The position numbers and the translations under genes were made by a program. A DNA stretch of 50,754 nt from Paulinella micropora (taxonomy: Eukaryota > Cercozoa > Imbricatea > Euglyphida): assembly GCA_009731375.1 (NCBI GenBank), contig BJOX01000194.1, positions 649,861 through 700,614 of the forward strand, read 5' to 3'. This document shows, piece after piece, positions 13,251-50,754 of this stretch. Position 1 is the stretch's first letter, and each line of letters begins with the position of its first letter. The notes under the pieces are model-generated. The model searched no databases. It was not told the origin of the DNA and worked only from the letters and a program-made list of their open reading frames with translations.

Positions 13251-13328
13251 CTCTTTCTGCAGGGTAAGCAAGGCGTCGACCGTGCAGTTCGCGTCACTCG
13301 CAAGGCAGGTCGCTTGTGTACAGATTAA
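8940..13328 (+). CDS. Gene A: R3H-domain protein, C-terminal part (spliced)
   Basis: Proposed exons are 8940-8997, (9162-9170), 9300-9367, 10161-10211, 11781-11844, 12916-13016 and 13263-13328. Junction phases agree throughout. The last two exons join to give an R3H domain: [14 protein letters not shown] contains the diagnostic R-x3-H, followed by [17 protein letters not shown], the conserved Ser-Lys-Ser-x-Gly-Lys stretch. R3H binds single-stranded nucleic acid. In known proteins it partners helicase, G-patch, NF-X1 or SUZ domains, none of which is visible here. Upstream exons encode acidic or helical sequence ([32 protein letters not shown]). The protein ends about 12 residues after the domain. 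The 5' end is unknown. Introns are almost entirely microsatellite. The domain call is firm; the upstream exons are less so. Confidence 0.75.
8998..9299. repeat. Intron of TG, GA, GGGA, CT, CA and ATC repeats
   Basis: TG fills 8998-9041, GA 9042-9091, GAGG 9092-9120, then unique sequence with a possible micro-exon at 9162-9170, CT 9198-9246, CA 9247-9268 and ATC 9269-9294. It ends CAATAG at the next exon. Confidence 0.85.
9300..9367 (+). CDS. Gene A exon, helical segment
   Basis: Acceptor CAATAG, donor GTATGA. 68 nt = 2+66, giving [20 protein letters not shown] plus two Gln, probably an amphipathic helix. Degenerate copies of the exon start follow an acceptor-like CAG at about 9440-9482 and lie again at 10041-10083. 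Each copy carries the same downstream intron piece (GGAAGCCAGGCCAGGACAGC), so exon start and intron were duplicated together. Confidence 0.6.
9368..10160. repeat. ACA/ACAA arrays with duplicated exon-intron fragments
   Basis: (ACA)n with ACAAACA variants fills 9530-9932. It is flanked by repeated unique pieces containing GGCCAGGACAGCAC (about 9385, 9510, 9975 and 10110), which are tandem copies of the exon 9300-9367 region. Confidence 0.8.
10161..10211 (+). CDS. Gene A exon (SLEEIKAL)
   Basis: Acceptor GGGCCAG, donor GTCAGT. 17 codons in phase 0, ending [11 protein letters not shown]. An earlier acceptor could lengthen it, since the frame stays open back to 10101. The phase matches exons on both sides. 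Confidence 0.5.
10212..10883. repeat. TA, TATT, TATG, TG and GGCA arrays
   Basis: TA/TATG repeats are followed by a TTTA block (10345-10416), TG, ATAC/TATG and TA, then TATG again, and a GGCA patch (10818-10850). Confidence 0.93.
10884..11012. mobile_element. MITE-like element, second copy
   Basis: Same family as 5402-5523 and 38959-39279. The inverted ends are TTTCCGGGTTCTGGG and CCAGAAACCCGGAA, extended on the right by GGTGGTGTAGAAC, which is also the right end of the 38959 copy. It lies inside the intron between exons at 10161 and 11781. Confidence 0.72.
11013..11780. repeat. GGTA, GATA, TATG, ATGTC and TATC arrays
   Basis: GGTA/GATA fills 11045-11275, TATG 11343-11420, a TATGTCATGT decamer block 11445-11510, TATG 11505-11545, and TATC/TACC 11552-11778. 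The last ends CTATAG, the acceptor of the next exon. Confidence 0.93.
11781..11844 (+). CDS. Gene A exon preceding the R3H exon
   Basis: Acceptor TATCTATAG. Reads [20 protein letters not shown], Gln, then one base (phase 1). The downstream junction needs a GC donor (CAAG/GCAACA). Joined to 12916 this gives ...LLAVQQG then KLDEFVFP with correct phase. GC-AG introns are a known minor class. The first Met is inside the exon and is not necessarily the start codon. Confidence 0.6.
11845..12552. repeat. ACAC, TATC, TCCA and TACC arrays
   Basis: An ACATAC/CACATA block lies at 11850-11905. Unique or ATAC-like sequence extends to 12050, then TATC with a CATC patch (12113-12178) and TACC blocks to 12550. 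No coding sequence is seen apart from repeats. Confidence 0.9.
12553..12840 (+). repeat. Three truncated copies of the R3H exon start
   Basis: Copies lie at 12553-12594, 12694-12735 and 12799-12840. Each follows CTAG at the end of a TACC tract, encodes [13 protein letters not shown] sequence, and stops at the same point (CCAGCC) before the next TACC/TATC tract. The fourth copy, 12916-13016, is the intact exon. All copies keep the acceptor and none keeps a donor. Confidence 0.9.
12916..13016 (+). CDS. Gene A exon: first part of R3H domain
   Basis: 101 nt = 2+33 codons, acceptor CCTAG, donor GTTGGG. It encodes [20 protein letters not shown] and then [13 protein letters not shown]. Arg and His separated by three residues, with the preceding Phe-Pro, are the R3H hallmark. 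The C-terminal SKSE is completed by Gly-Lys in the next exon. Confidence 0.85.
13017..13262. repeat. Intron with C-run, 10-N gap and CT tract
   Basis: The segment CACCTTTACCCTCTTTTTC is duplicated on both sides of the poly-C/gap (13082-13111). The long CT tract ending in TTTCTGCAG is a near-ideal polypyrimidine tract and acceptor. Confidence 0.85.
13263..13328 (+). CDS. Gene A terminal exon with stop
   Basis: 21 codons then TAA (13326-13328): [20 protein letters not shown], Asp, stop. It completes the R3H motif in frame with the preceding exon. A/T-rich sequence with AATAAA-like motifs follows, suitable for a 3' UTR. Confidence 0.85.
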   Translation, partial: GKQGVDRAVRVTRKAGRLCTD

Positions 13329-13453
13329 ACAAAGTAATAATAATTTTTTTTTTTTAAATAAATAAATAAAATAATTTTTTTTAATGAAAAAAAAATAAAA
13401 ATAAGTAAATAAATAAATAAGTAAATAAATAAATAAATGAATAAATAAATGAA

Positions 13454-13512
<59 letters not shown>

Positions 13513-13627
13513 AATGCAGATCAGATCCACACAGATAAATAAATAAATAAATAAATGAATAAATAAATAAATAAATAAATAGATAAAACTTTGGATTGTC
13601 ATAAAAAAGCTTGAACTTTCCTTGCTT

Positions 13628-13682
<55 letters not shown>

Positions 13683-13696
13683 CATTATTATTATTA

Positions 13697-13753
<57 letters not shown>

Positions 13754-13787
13754 CTGCCACTCTAGCTACCCACATAAGCCCATTCTA
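13329..13787. repeat. TAAA and ATT arrays
   Basis: (AATA)n with minor variants fills 13360-13585, and (ATT)n 13628-13752. Unique sequence in between is short and not recognised. Confidence 0.92.
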
Positions 13788-13949
13788 CACTACCCCGAAA
13801 TTAATAATACGGCTTTTGGGTGGGAGAGGCTTACATATATATACATAAGACACTACCCCGAAATTAATAATACGGCTTTTGGGTGGGAGAGGCTTACATA
13901 TATATACATAAGCTTATACAGTGGGAGAGGCTTACATATGTATACATAA
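13788..13949. repeat. 62-bp tandem duplication plus partial third copy
   Basis: Units at 13788-13849 and 13850-13911 are nearly identical. A third, shortened unit starts at 13921 with GTGGGAGAGGCTTACATA. The plus frame reads [15 protein letters not shown] in both full copies, which may mean a duplicated exon fragment. Confidence 0.75.
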
Positions 13950-14037
13950 GCTTATACATAAGCTTTTATATGCATATATATATATATATACATATATGTA
14001 TTTATATATATACCTCAAAAAGCTGGCCTGGGGTGGG

Positions 14038-14093
<56 letters not shown>

Positions 14094-14168
14094 AAGCGTG
14101 CCTGGGTAGGCTTTGTCCCACCCGAAACCCCAGTTTTTTGATGCTGTGGAATAATCATGGAAAACATG

Positions 14169-14207
<39 letters not shown>

Positions 14208-14379
14208 ATGGAATATGGCAAAAGTACGCTTAGTTTCCGGGAGATGATCGCAAATATCATACATACATACATACATACATACATGCATACATGCATACAG
14301 CGTGTGTGTGTGAGTGTGTGTGTGTGTGTGTATAGTGTGCGTGCTGTAGTACGTGTGGGTTCTTTAAAAGCTTCTAGAT

Positions 14380-14410
<31 letters not shown>

Positions 14411-14551
14411 CAAACACCGCGGAAATGTTGCTGTCTTCATCTCTCGTCTTACTTGCGAGTTTCTCATATACGTACAAGTGGCAAGACGGGGTGGCAATTC
14501 CTACATGCATCCACATCCCTTGGATATAGCCACTGCTGCGCCTGAGCCTTC
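13950..14551. other. TA, poly-A and ATAC repeats with scattered unique sequence
   Basis: TA arrays lie at 13975-14090, poly-A at 14170-14203, and ATAC and TG arrays at 14256-14335. Unique sequence at 14415-14551 could include minus-strand exons (14344-14385 resembles 14814-14863), but nothing is secure. Confidence 0.6.
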
Positions 14552-14740
14552 TCCCTGACTACTGCCTTTTTGTCCCTGACTACTGCCTTTTTGTCCCTGG
14601 CTACTGCCCTTTTGTCCCTGGCTACTGCCTTTTTGTCCTGGCTACTGCCTTTTTGTCACTGACTACTGCCTTTTTACCCCTGACTAGTGCCTTTTGTTCC
14701 TGACAACTTCCTTTTTCTCCCTTGCTACTGCCTTTTTGCT
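14552..14740. repeat. 21-bp minisatellite, about nine units
   Basis: The unit is approximately CTGACTACTGCCTTTTTGTCC with point changes and some 20- or 22-bp units. A C-run and A-run follow at 14741-14760. Confidence 0.88.
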
Positions 14741-14813
14741 CCCCCCCCCCCAAAAAAAAACATACACGTAGACATAGACGTAGATAAACACATGCATGTG
14801 TGCATACATAGAC

Positions 14814-14863
14814 CTGTCGTTCAAACTCGGGTAGGTTCTCTGTACTCGTGGGTTGCTCTTTGA
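14814..14863 (-). other. Possible minus-strand exon
   Basis: On the minus strand TTTCTTTGTGTAG precedes 50 open bases (KEQPTSTENLPEFERQ after two bases) with donor GTCTATG. A weaker copy of AAAGAACCCAC..ACTACAG lies further along the same strand near 14344-14385. There is no neighbouring exon to confirm it. Confidence 0.3.
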
Positions 14864-14869
14864 CTACAC

Positions 14870-15394
14870 AAAGAAATACAAGACAATGTAATACAGTACA
14901 GTATGATAGAATACAAGACAATATAATACAATACAATACAGTACAATACAATACAGTACAATACAAGACAGTACAAGACAATACGATACAGTACAATACA
15001 ATACAATACAATACAATACAATACAATACGATACAATACGATACAGTATAATACAGTACAGTACAATACAATACAATACAATACAATACAATACAATACA
15101 ATACGATACAGTACAGTACAAGACAAGACAATACAATACAATACAATACAATACAATACAATACGATACAATACGATACCGTACAATACAATACAGTGCA
15201 ATACAATACAATACAATACAATACAATACAATACGATACAGTACAATACAATACAATACAATACAATACAATACAATGCAATACAATACGATACAATACA
15301 ATACAATACAATACGATACAGTACAATACAATACAATACAATACAATACAATACAATACAATATAATACAATACTATACTATACAATACAATAG
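14870..15394. repeat. ATACA pentanucleotide satellite
   Basis: (ATACA)n with GTACA, AGACA and GATAC variants. The TTGTA-type frames on the minus strand are translated repeat. Confidence 0.95.
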
Positions 15395-15726
15395 ATTACA
15401 TTACATAACATTACATAACATTACATTACATTACATTACATTACATTTACATTTACATTACATTTACATTTACATTACATTACATTACATTTACATTACA
15501 TTTATATTACATTTATACTACATTATATTGCATTACATTACATTACATTACATTACATTTACATTAAATTTACATTACATTTACATTGCATTTACATTGC
15601 ATTACATTACATTACATTGCATTTACATTACATTTACATTACATTACATTACATTACATTACATTACATTACATTGGGAGATATTTTGAACATACATACA
15701 TACATACATACATACATGCATACAAG

Positions 15727-44139
<28,413 letters not shown>

Positions 44140-44346
44140 GACGCAAGGATCGGCTGAGAACGAAGTGGTTGAGTGCTATCATACGATTACAATTAGCAAT
44201 GACTTCCTTGCTTCGTTCTCAACTCTTTCTTGTTCTTATCGCTTGTGCAGTAGCTCGTTTTGAGAGCTTTCATCAAGAGCTTTCCAACGAGCCATATGAC
44301 ACACAGCTTTGAGACGCAAGGATCGGCTGAGAACGAAGTGGTTGAA

Positions 44347-44490
44347 GTCATTCCGTATTGTAAAATAAGGACAAAGATCGTCTCATAAACAAAAAGATTC
44401 AAGCTTTTCATTCGGGCTATTTTTCTGCCTGTGTTTGCAGCTTTTTGCTGCTGTTTTGAAGCTATGGCATAGAATCTATCTATCTATCTC

Positions 44491-44521
<31 letters not shown>

Positions 44522-44602
44522 ATCTTTCTATCTATTTATCTATCTATCCGTTGTTGGCTTGAAAGCTCTCATCAAGGGCTTTCTAGTAAGCCGTGTCCTA
44601 GA

Positions 44603-44642
<40 letters not shown>

Positions 44643-44708
44643 GTCTATGTCTATCTATCTATCTGTCTATATGTCTATCTGTCTATCTGTCTATCTATCT
44701 ATCTATCC

Positions 44709-44752
<44 letters not shown>

Positions 44753-44776
44753 GTCTGTCTATCTATCTGTCTATCC

Positions 44777-44808
<32 letters not shown>

Positions 44809-44863
44809 ATCTATCTGCTGGGCGAGGACAAAACGCTTGAAGGCATCTATCTATCTATCTATA

Positions 44864-44895
<32 letters not shown>

Positions 44896-45005
44896 CATCT
44901 ATCTATCTATCTTTCTACTTTCATACTGTACGTAGAGAGTTTACGGCCACAGGGGATTGATAAAGAATTCCTGCAAATCCAGCCCTTCATTAGCTTGCTC
45001 CAAAC
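44347..45005. repeat. TATC/TGTC arrays with short islands
   Basis: Islands at 44425-44475 (after [19 protein letters not shown]), 44552-44604 (KALIKGF; related to the exon in the direct repeat) and 44816-44846 sit between TATC arrays. They may be decayed exon copies. Confidence 0.75.
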
Positions 45006-45147
45006 GGTCACCTCCACAAAATGTGCACAGGCTACCGATAAAACTGCATACGCGGCGCGCCAAGTGTGACGTGTTTTGCGGGCGGGCTCGCCGGCCCGGC
45101 TCGCCCGCAAAACACGTCGAATCTGTGGCTAGCCGCATAGTATACTG
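45006..45147. mobile_element. Palindromic GC-rich element, copy 2
   Basis: Homologous to 39667-39808. The central palindrome is perfect: GACGTGTTTTGCGGGCG (45068-45084) against CGCCCGCAAAACACGTC (45102-45118), with a 17-bp GC-rich loop. It ends GGCTAGCCGCATAGTATAC. Confidence 0.8.
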
Positions 45148-45935
45148 CTATTCTATTCTATTCTATTCTATTCTATTCTATTCTATTCCATTCTATTCCA
45201 TTCTATTCTATTCTATTCTATTCTGTTCTATTCTATTCTATTGTATTCTGTTCTATTTCTATGCTGTTTCTATTCTATTCTATTCTATTCTATTTCTATG
45301 CTATTTCTATGCTATTTCTATTCAATTTCCATTCAATTTATTCTATTCTATTTCTATTCTATTTCTATTCTATTTCTATTCTATTTCTATTCTATTCCAT
45401 TCTATTCCATTCTATTCCATTCTATTCCATTCTATTCTGTTCTATTATATTCTATTCTATTCTGTTCTATTCTATTCTATTCTATTTCTATGCTGTTTCT
45501 ATTCTATTGCTATTCAATTTCTATTTCTATTCTATTTCTATTCTATTTCTATTCTATTTCTATTCTATTTCTATTCTATTTCTATTCTATTTCTATTCTA
45601 TTCCATTCTATTCCATTCTATTCCATTCTATTCTGTTCTATTATCTTCTATTCTATTCTGTTCTATTCTGTTCTATTCTATTTCTATGCTGTTTCTATTC
45701 TATTGCTATTCAATTTCTATTTCTATTCTATTTCTATTATATTTCTATTCTATTTCTATTCTATTTCTATTCTATTTCTATTCTATTTCTATTCTATTTC
45801 TATTCTATTTCTATTCTATTTCTATTCTATTTCTATGGTATTTCTATTCTATTTCTGTTCTATTTCTATTCTATTTCTATTCTATTCTATTCTATTCTAC
45901 TCTATTCTATTCTATTCCATTCTATTCCATTATAT
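45148..45935. repeat. ATTCT / TTTCTA satellite
   Basis: (TATTC)n and TATTTC(TATTTC)n with CATTC variants; a higher-order unit of about 190 bp (TTCTATGCTGTTTC...) occurs at least three times. Confidence 0.95.
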
Positions 45936-46082
45936 ATCTCGTTTTGCCTGGCCTTTCACACTCTTTCTATGCTATTGCATGCTATCGCCTTCCATTCTAT
46001 TGCAATCTATGGTATAGTATTATATTACATTGTACTGTACCGTATTAAATTATCTTGTCTCACTACAGCAGACGGGCCATGG

Positions 46083-46122
<40 letters not shown>

Positions 46123-46188
46123 CTATTATCTATCTATATATCTATCTATCTATCTATCTATCCATCTCATCCATCCATCCATCCATCC

Positions 46189-46232
<44 letters not shown>

Positions 46233-46249
46233 GTCTGTCTGTCTATCTG

Positions 46250-46285
<36 letters not shown>

Positions 46286-46347
46286 CTATCTATCTATCTA
46301 CTATCTATCTTTCTATCTTTCTATCTTTCTATCTATCTATCTATCTA

Positions 46348-46397
<50 letters not shown>

Positions 46398-46431
46398 GCT
46401 ATCAAGTTAGCTCTCTATCTATCTATCTATC
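45936..46431. repeat. Degenerate ATTCT-like sequence then TATC array
   Basis: Short unique sequence to 46081, then TATC with CATC, TGTC and TTTC variants to 46431. Confidence 0.9.
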
Positions 46432-46880
46432 CGGGGGGGATGCAGAGGGCCACCTGCGCAGTGCTCCTGCCTAAAACCAAACCCCCTATAATGACGATTT
46501 TGTGTCCGTCGTTAATCGCGCGCAGCGCAAGGGCTAAACAGGCAACCAACTCCTGACCATGGATGATGAAGTCGGGGCGTGATGCAAAGGGTTGATGAAG
46601 TCGGGGTTGTAGAAGGTAACTCACAACGAGCGTGAACTCCTGAAACCTCGGCTTACAGACGCATCATCTCCTTATGGCACACGCTCCTGGGGAGTGTTCT
46701 AGTGTTGTCCCGTATAGTTCAAAAGGGCTCGGCTACCTTTCGGCTTGAACTGGGCACAGACACCAACCACAGCGAGACAGTGGTTGGTGTGCAGCTTGGC
46801 CGGTGCTGAAAGTTCTTGTCCGGGGGTAGTATAGGAGGCAATGGCTTTTCAAGCTACGCCACGCCCATAGATTAAACACA

Positions 46881-46882
<2 letters not shown>
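46432..46882 (+). mobile_element. Retroposon sharing both ends with the group I element
   Basis: Begins TATCCGGGGGG, then ATGCAGAGGGCCA..TGC.CAGTGCTCC, about 75 percent like 41259-41305. It ends CATAGATTAAACACATA before TATC, similar to the ATAGACCAAACATA terminus. The middle is unrelated and lacks group I elements. It has a hairpin (TAGTTCAA..TTGAACTG, 46717-46752), a TTGGTGT..ACCAAC stem and a repeated TTGATGAAGTCGGGG. Confidence 0.72.
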
Positions 46883-46927
<45 letters not shown>

Positions 46928-46929
46928 AG
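46883..46929. repeat. TATC array ending in an acceptor
   Basis: TATC tract ending CTATAG, immediately before exon 46930. Confidence 0.95.
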
Positions 46930-49119
<2,190 letters not shown>

Positions 49120-49122
49120 GTG

Positions 49123-49201
<79 letters not shown>

Positions 49202-49306
49202 TTCTCTCAAGGGAAGAAATCACACATTCTCTCTTCCTCTTTCTCTCCCTCTCTCCCTCTCTCTCCCTCTCTCTTTTTCACTCTCTCTCTCTCTCCCTCT
49301 CTCCCT

Positions 49307-49350
<44 letters not shown>

Positions 49351-49995
49351 NNNNNNNNNNNNNNNNNNNNNNNNNNNNNNNNNNNNNNNNNNNNNNNNNN
49401 NNNNNNNNNNNNNNNNNNNNNNNNNNNNNNNNNNNNNNNNNNNNNNNNNNNNNNNNNNNNNNNNNNNNNNNNNNNNNNNNNNNNNNNNNNNNNNNNNNNN
49501 NNNNNNNNNNNNNNNNNNNNNNNNNNNNNNNNNNNNNNNNNNNNNNNNNNNNNNNNNNNNNNNNNNNNNNNNNNNNNNNNNNNNNNNNNNNNNNNNNNNN
49601 NNNNNNNNNNNNNNNNNNNNNNNNNNNNNNNNNNNNNNNNNNNNNNNNNNNNNNNNNNNNNNNNNNNNNNNNNNNNNNNNNNNNNNNNNNNNNNNNNNNN
49701 NNNNNNNNNNNNNNNNNNNNNNNNNNNNNNNNNNNNNNNNNNNNNNNNNNNNNNNNNNNNNNNNNNNNNNNNNNNNNNNNNNNNNNNNNNNNNNNNNNNN
49801 NNNNNNNNNNNNNNNNNNNNNNNNNNNNNNNNNNNNNNNNNNNNNNNNNNNNNNNNNNNNNNNNNNNNNNNNNNNNNNNNNNNNNNNNNNNNNNNNNNNN
49901 NNNNNNNNNNNNNNNNNNNNNNNNNNNNNNNNNNNNNNNNNNNNNNNNNNNNNNNNNNNNNNNNNNNNNNNNNNNNNNNNNNNNNNNTAGATAGG

Positions 49996-50082
<87 letters not shown>

Positions 50083-50145
50083 TTAGATAGATAGATAGAT
50101 GGATAGATAGGTAGGTAGATGGATAGATAGATAGATAGAAGGTAC

Positions 50146-50180
<35 letters not shown>

Positions 50181-50261
50181 CCTACCTACCTACCTACCTA
50201 CCTACCTACCTATCTGCCTATCTACCTATCTATCTATCTATCTATCTATCTATTTATCTAC

Positions 50262-50304
<43 letters not shown>

Positions 50305-50321
50305 CCTATCTACCTATCTAC

Positions 50322-50359
<38 letters not shown>

Positions 50360-50393
50360 GCCTATCTACCTATCTATCTATCTACCTATCTAC

Positions 50394-50436
<43 letters not shown>

Positions 50437-50506
50437 CCTATCTACGCGTCCTATGTACTCACGCTGCTCTCCACCTGTGTACAGGTACTTTTTTGTTAAA
50501 ATCTAT

Positions 50507-50548
<42 letters not shown>
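49120..50548. repeat. CT and C-run, 637-N gap, GATA then TATC arrays
   Basis: CT with TTTC and a C-run extends to 49350; the gap is 49351-49987. GATA fills 49988-50139 and changes at GAAGGTACC to TATC/TACC (50146-50444), so the two arrays face each other as an inverted pair. A short unique piece (50446-50500) is followed by TATC. Confidence 0.93.
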
Positions 50549-50549
<1 letters not shown>

Positions 50550-50754
50550 AAGTCACATGCCGAAATAGCGACGGGAAGCACAATCCTGTTCCCTCAGGGT
50601 GCCCTTTCTCGCTTGTTGAGCCCGGAATAAAACCCACAGTGCTCTGTCGGTTTATACTAGACTGTCGAACAGTCTCGAAACTCCATCTGCTTACTGGGCC
50701 CTCTGTAATGGAGGTGGGAGCTCGTTCTGCAAGGGGCGCTTTATGGAACGAGCC
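50549..50754 (+). mobile_element. Retroposon R1, cut by window end
   Basis: Starts at AAGTCACATGCCGAAAT, equivalent to about 24676 of the full copy, directly after a TATC array. It continues to the window end and includes the AGACTGT-CGA-ACAGTCT hairpin. Confidence 0.85.

Noticed and set aside
12042-13328. A single unspliced 428-codon reading frame ending at the R3H stop
   Set aside because: Most of it is TATC/TACC repeat, and the R3H motif is only correct after removing the intron 13017-13262.
14622-15386. Cys-Ile-Val-Leu-Tyr membrane protein on the minus strand
   Set aside because: It is the translated ATACA satellite.
45148-45935. Pathogenic-type ATTCT expansion locus or centromere
   Set aside because: The satellite is impure, under 1 kb, and one of many repeat types here. 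Nothing indicates centromere function.

Overview
This is nuclear DNA from a eukaryote with very repeat-rich introns. There are no bacterial-style operons. Coding sequence occurs as short islands of about 30-330 bases bounded by GT/AG splice sites. Most of the rest is simple sequence: GATA/TATC, ATAC/GTAT, GTAA, ATC, ATT, TTGC, ACATT, ATTCT, CT/GA, CA/TG, TA and poly-G. About 22 assembly gaps interrupt it. They are short 10-N gaps (e.g. 308-317, 4241-4250, 6937-6946, 13102-13111, 21817-21826, 41244-41253, 47336-47345) and longer ones (873-950, 1374-1523, 2247-2614, 3611-4034, 4351-4439, 7395-7976, 22639-22831, 29648-30341, 31589-32108, 34659-34955, 49351-49987). Several sit beside poly-G/C or microsatellites. 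The helical-repeat protein style, standard stop codons and intron-dense layout suggest a protist. An alveolate (chromerid or coccidian relative) is my best guess, at low confidence.

Layout. 1-8.3 kb: GATA-type arrays carrying retroposon fragments, with one convincing minus-strand exon (5809-5855). 8.3-13.3 kb: plus-strand gene A, whose last exons splice into a textbook R3H nucleic-acid-binding domain ending in TAA at 13326-13328. 13.3-15.4 kb: A/T-rich repeats, a 21-bp minisatellite and ATACA arrays. 15.4-20.1 kb: two large ACATT-type satellites in opposite orientation, flanking two copies of a tRNA-derived SINE and the first proposed exons of gene B. 15.7-44.1 kb: gene B, plus strand. It has about 20 small exons, most with matching splice phases, encoding an all-helical repeat protein resembling the HPR/OPR/FASTK-like organelle RNA-binding families. 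44-46.9 kb: TIR-bearing repeats, a foldback element, an ATTCT array and a retroposon. 46.9-49.1 kb: plus-strand exons of gene C, possibly a continuation of B. 50-50.75 kb: TATC arrays and a truncated retroposon.

Two things stand out. First, almost every exon of genes A-C is accompanied by truncated copies of itself. Copies that keep the acceptor lie upstream, and copies that keep the donor lie downstream. Each is embedded in the intron microsatellite, and the splice sites themselves merge into the microsatellite (GTAAGTAAG..., ...TATCTAG). Second, a dispersed retroposon family carries the core of a group I (IC1-like) self-splicing intron. Elements P, Q, R, P3 and P7/S can all be recognised between two copies. 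It sits between TATC tracts and ends in a structured tail module.
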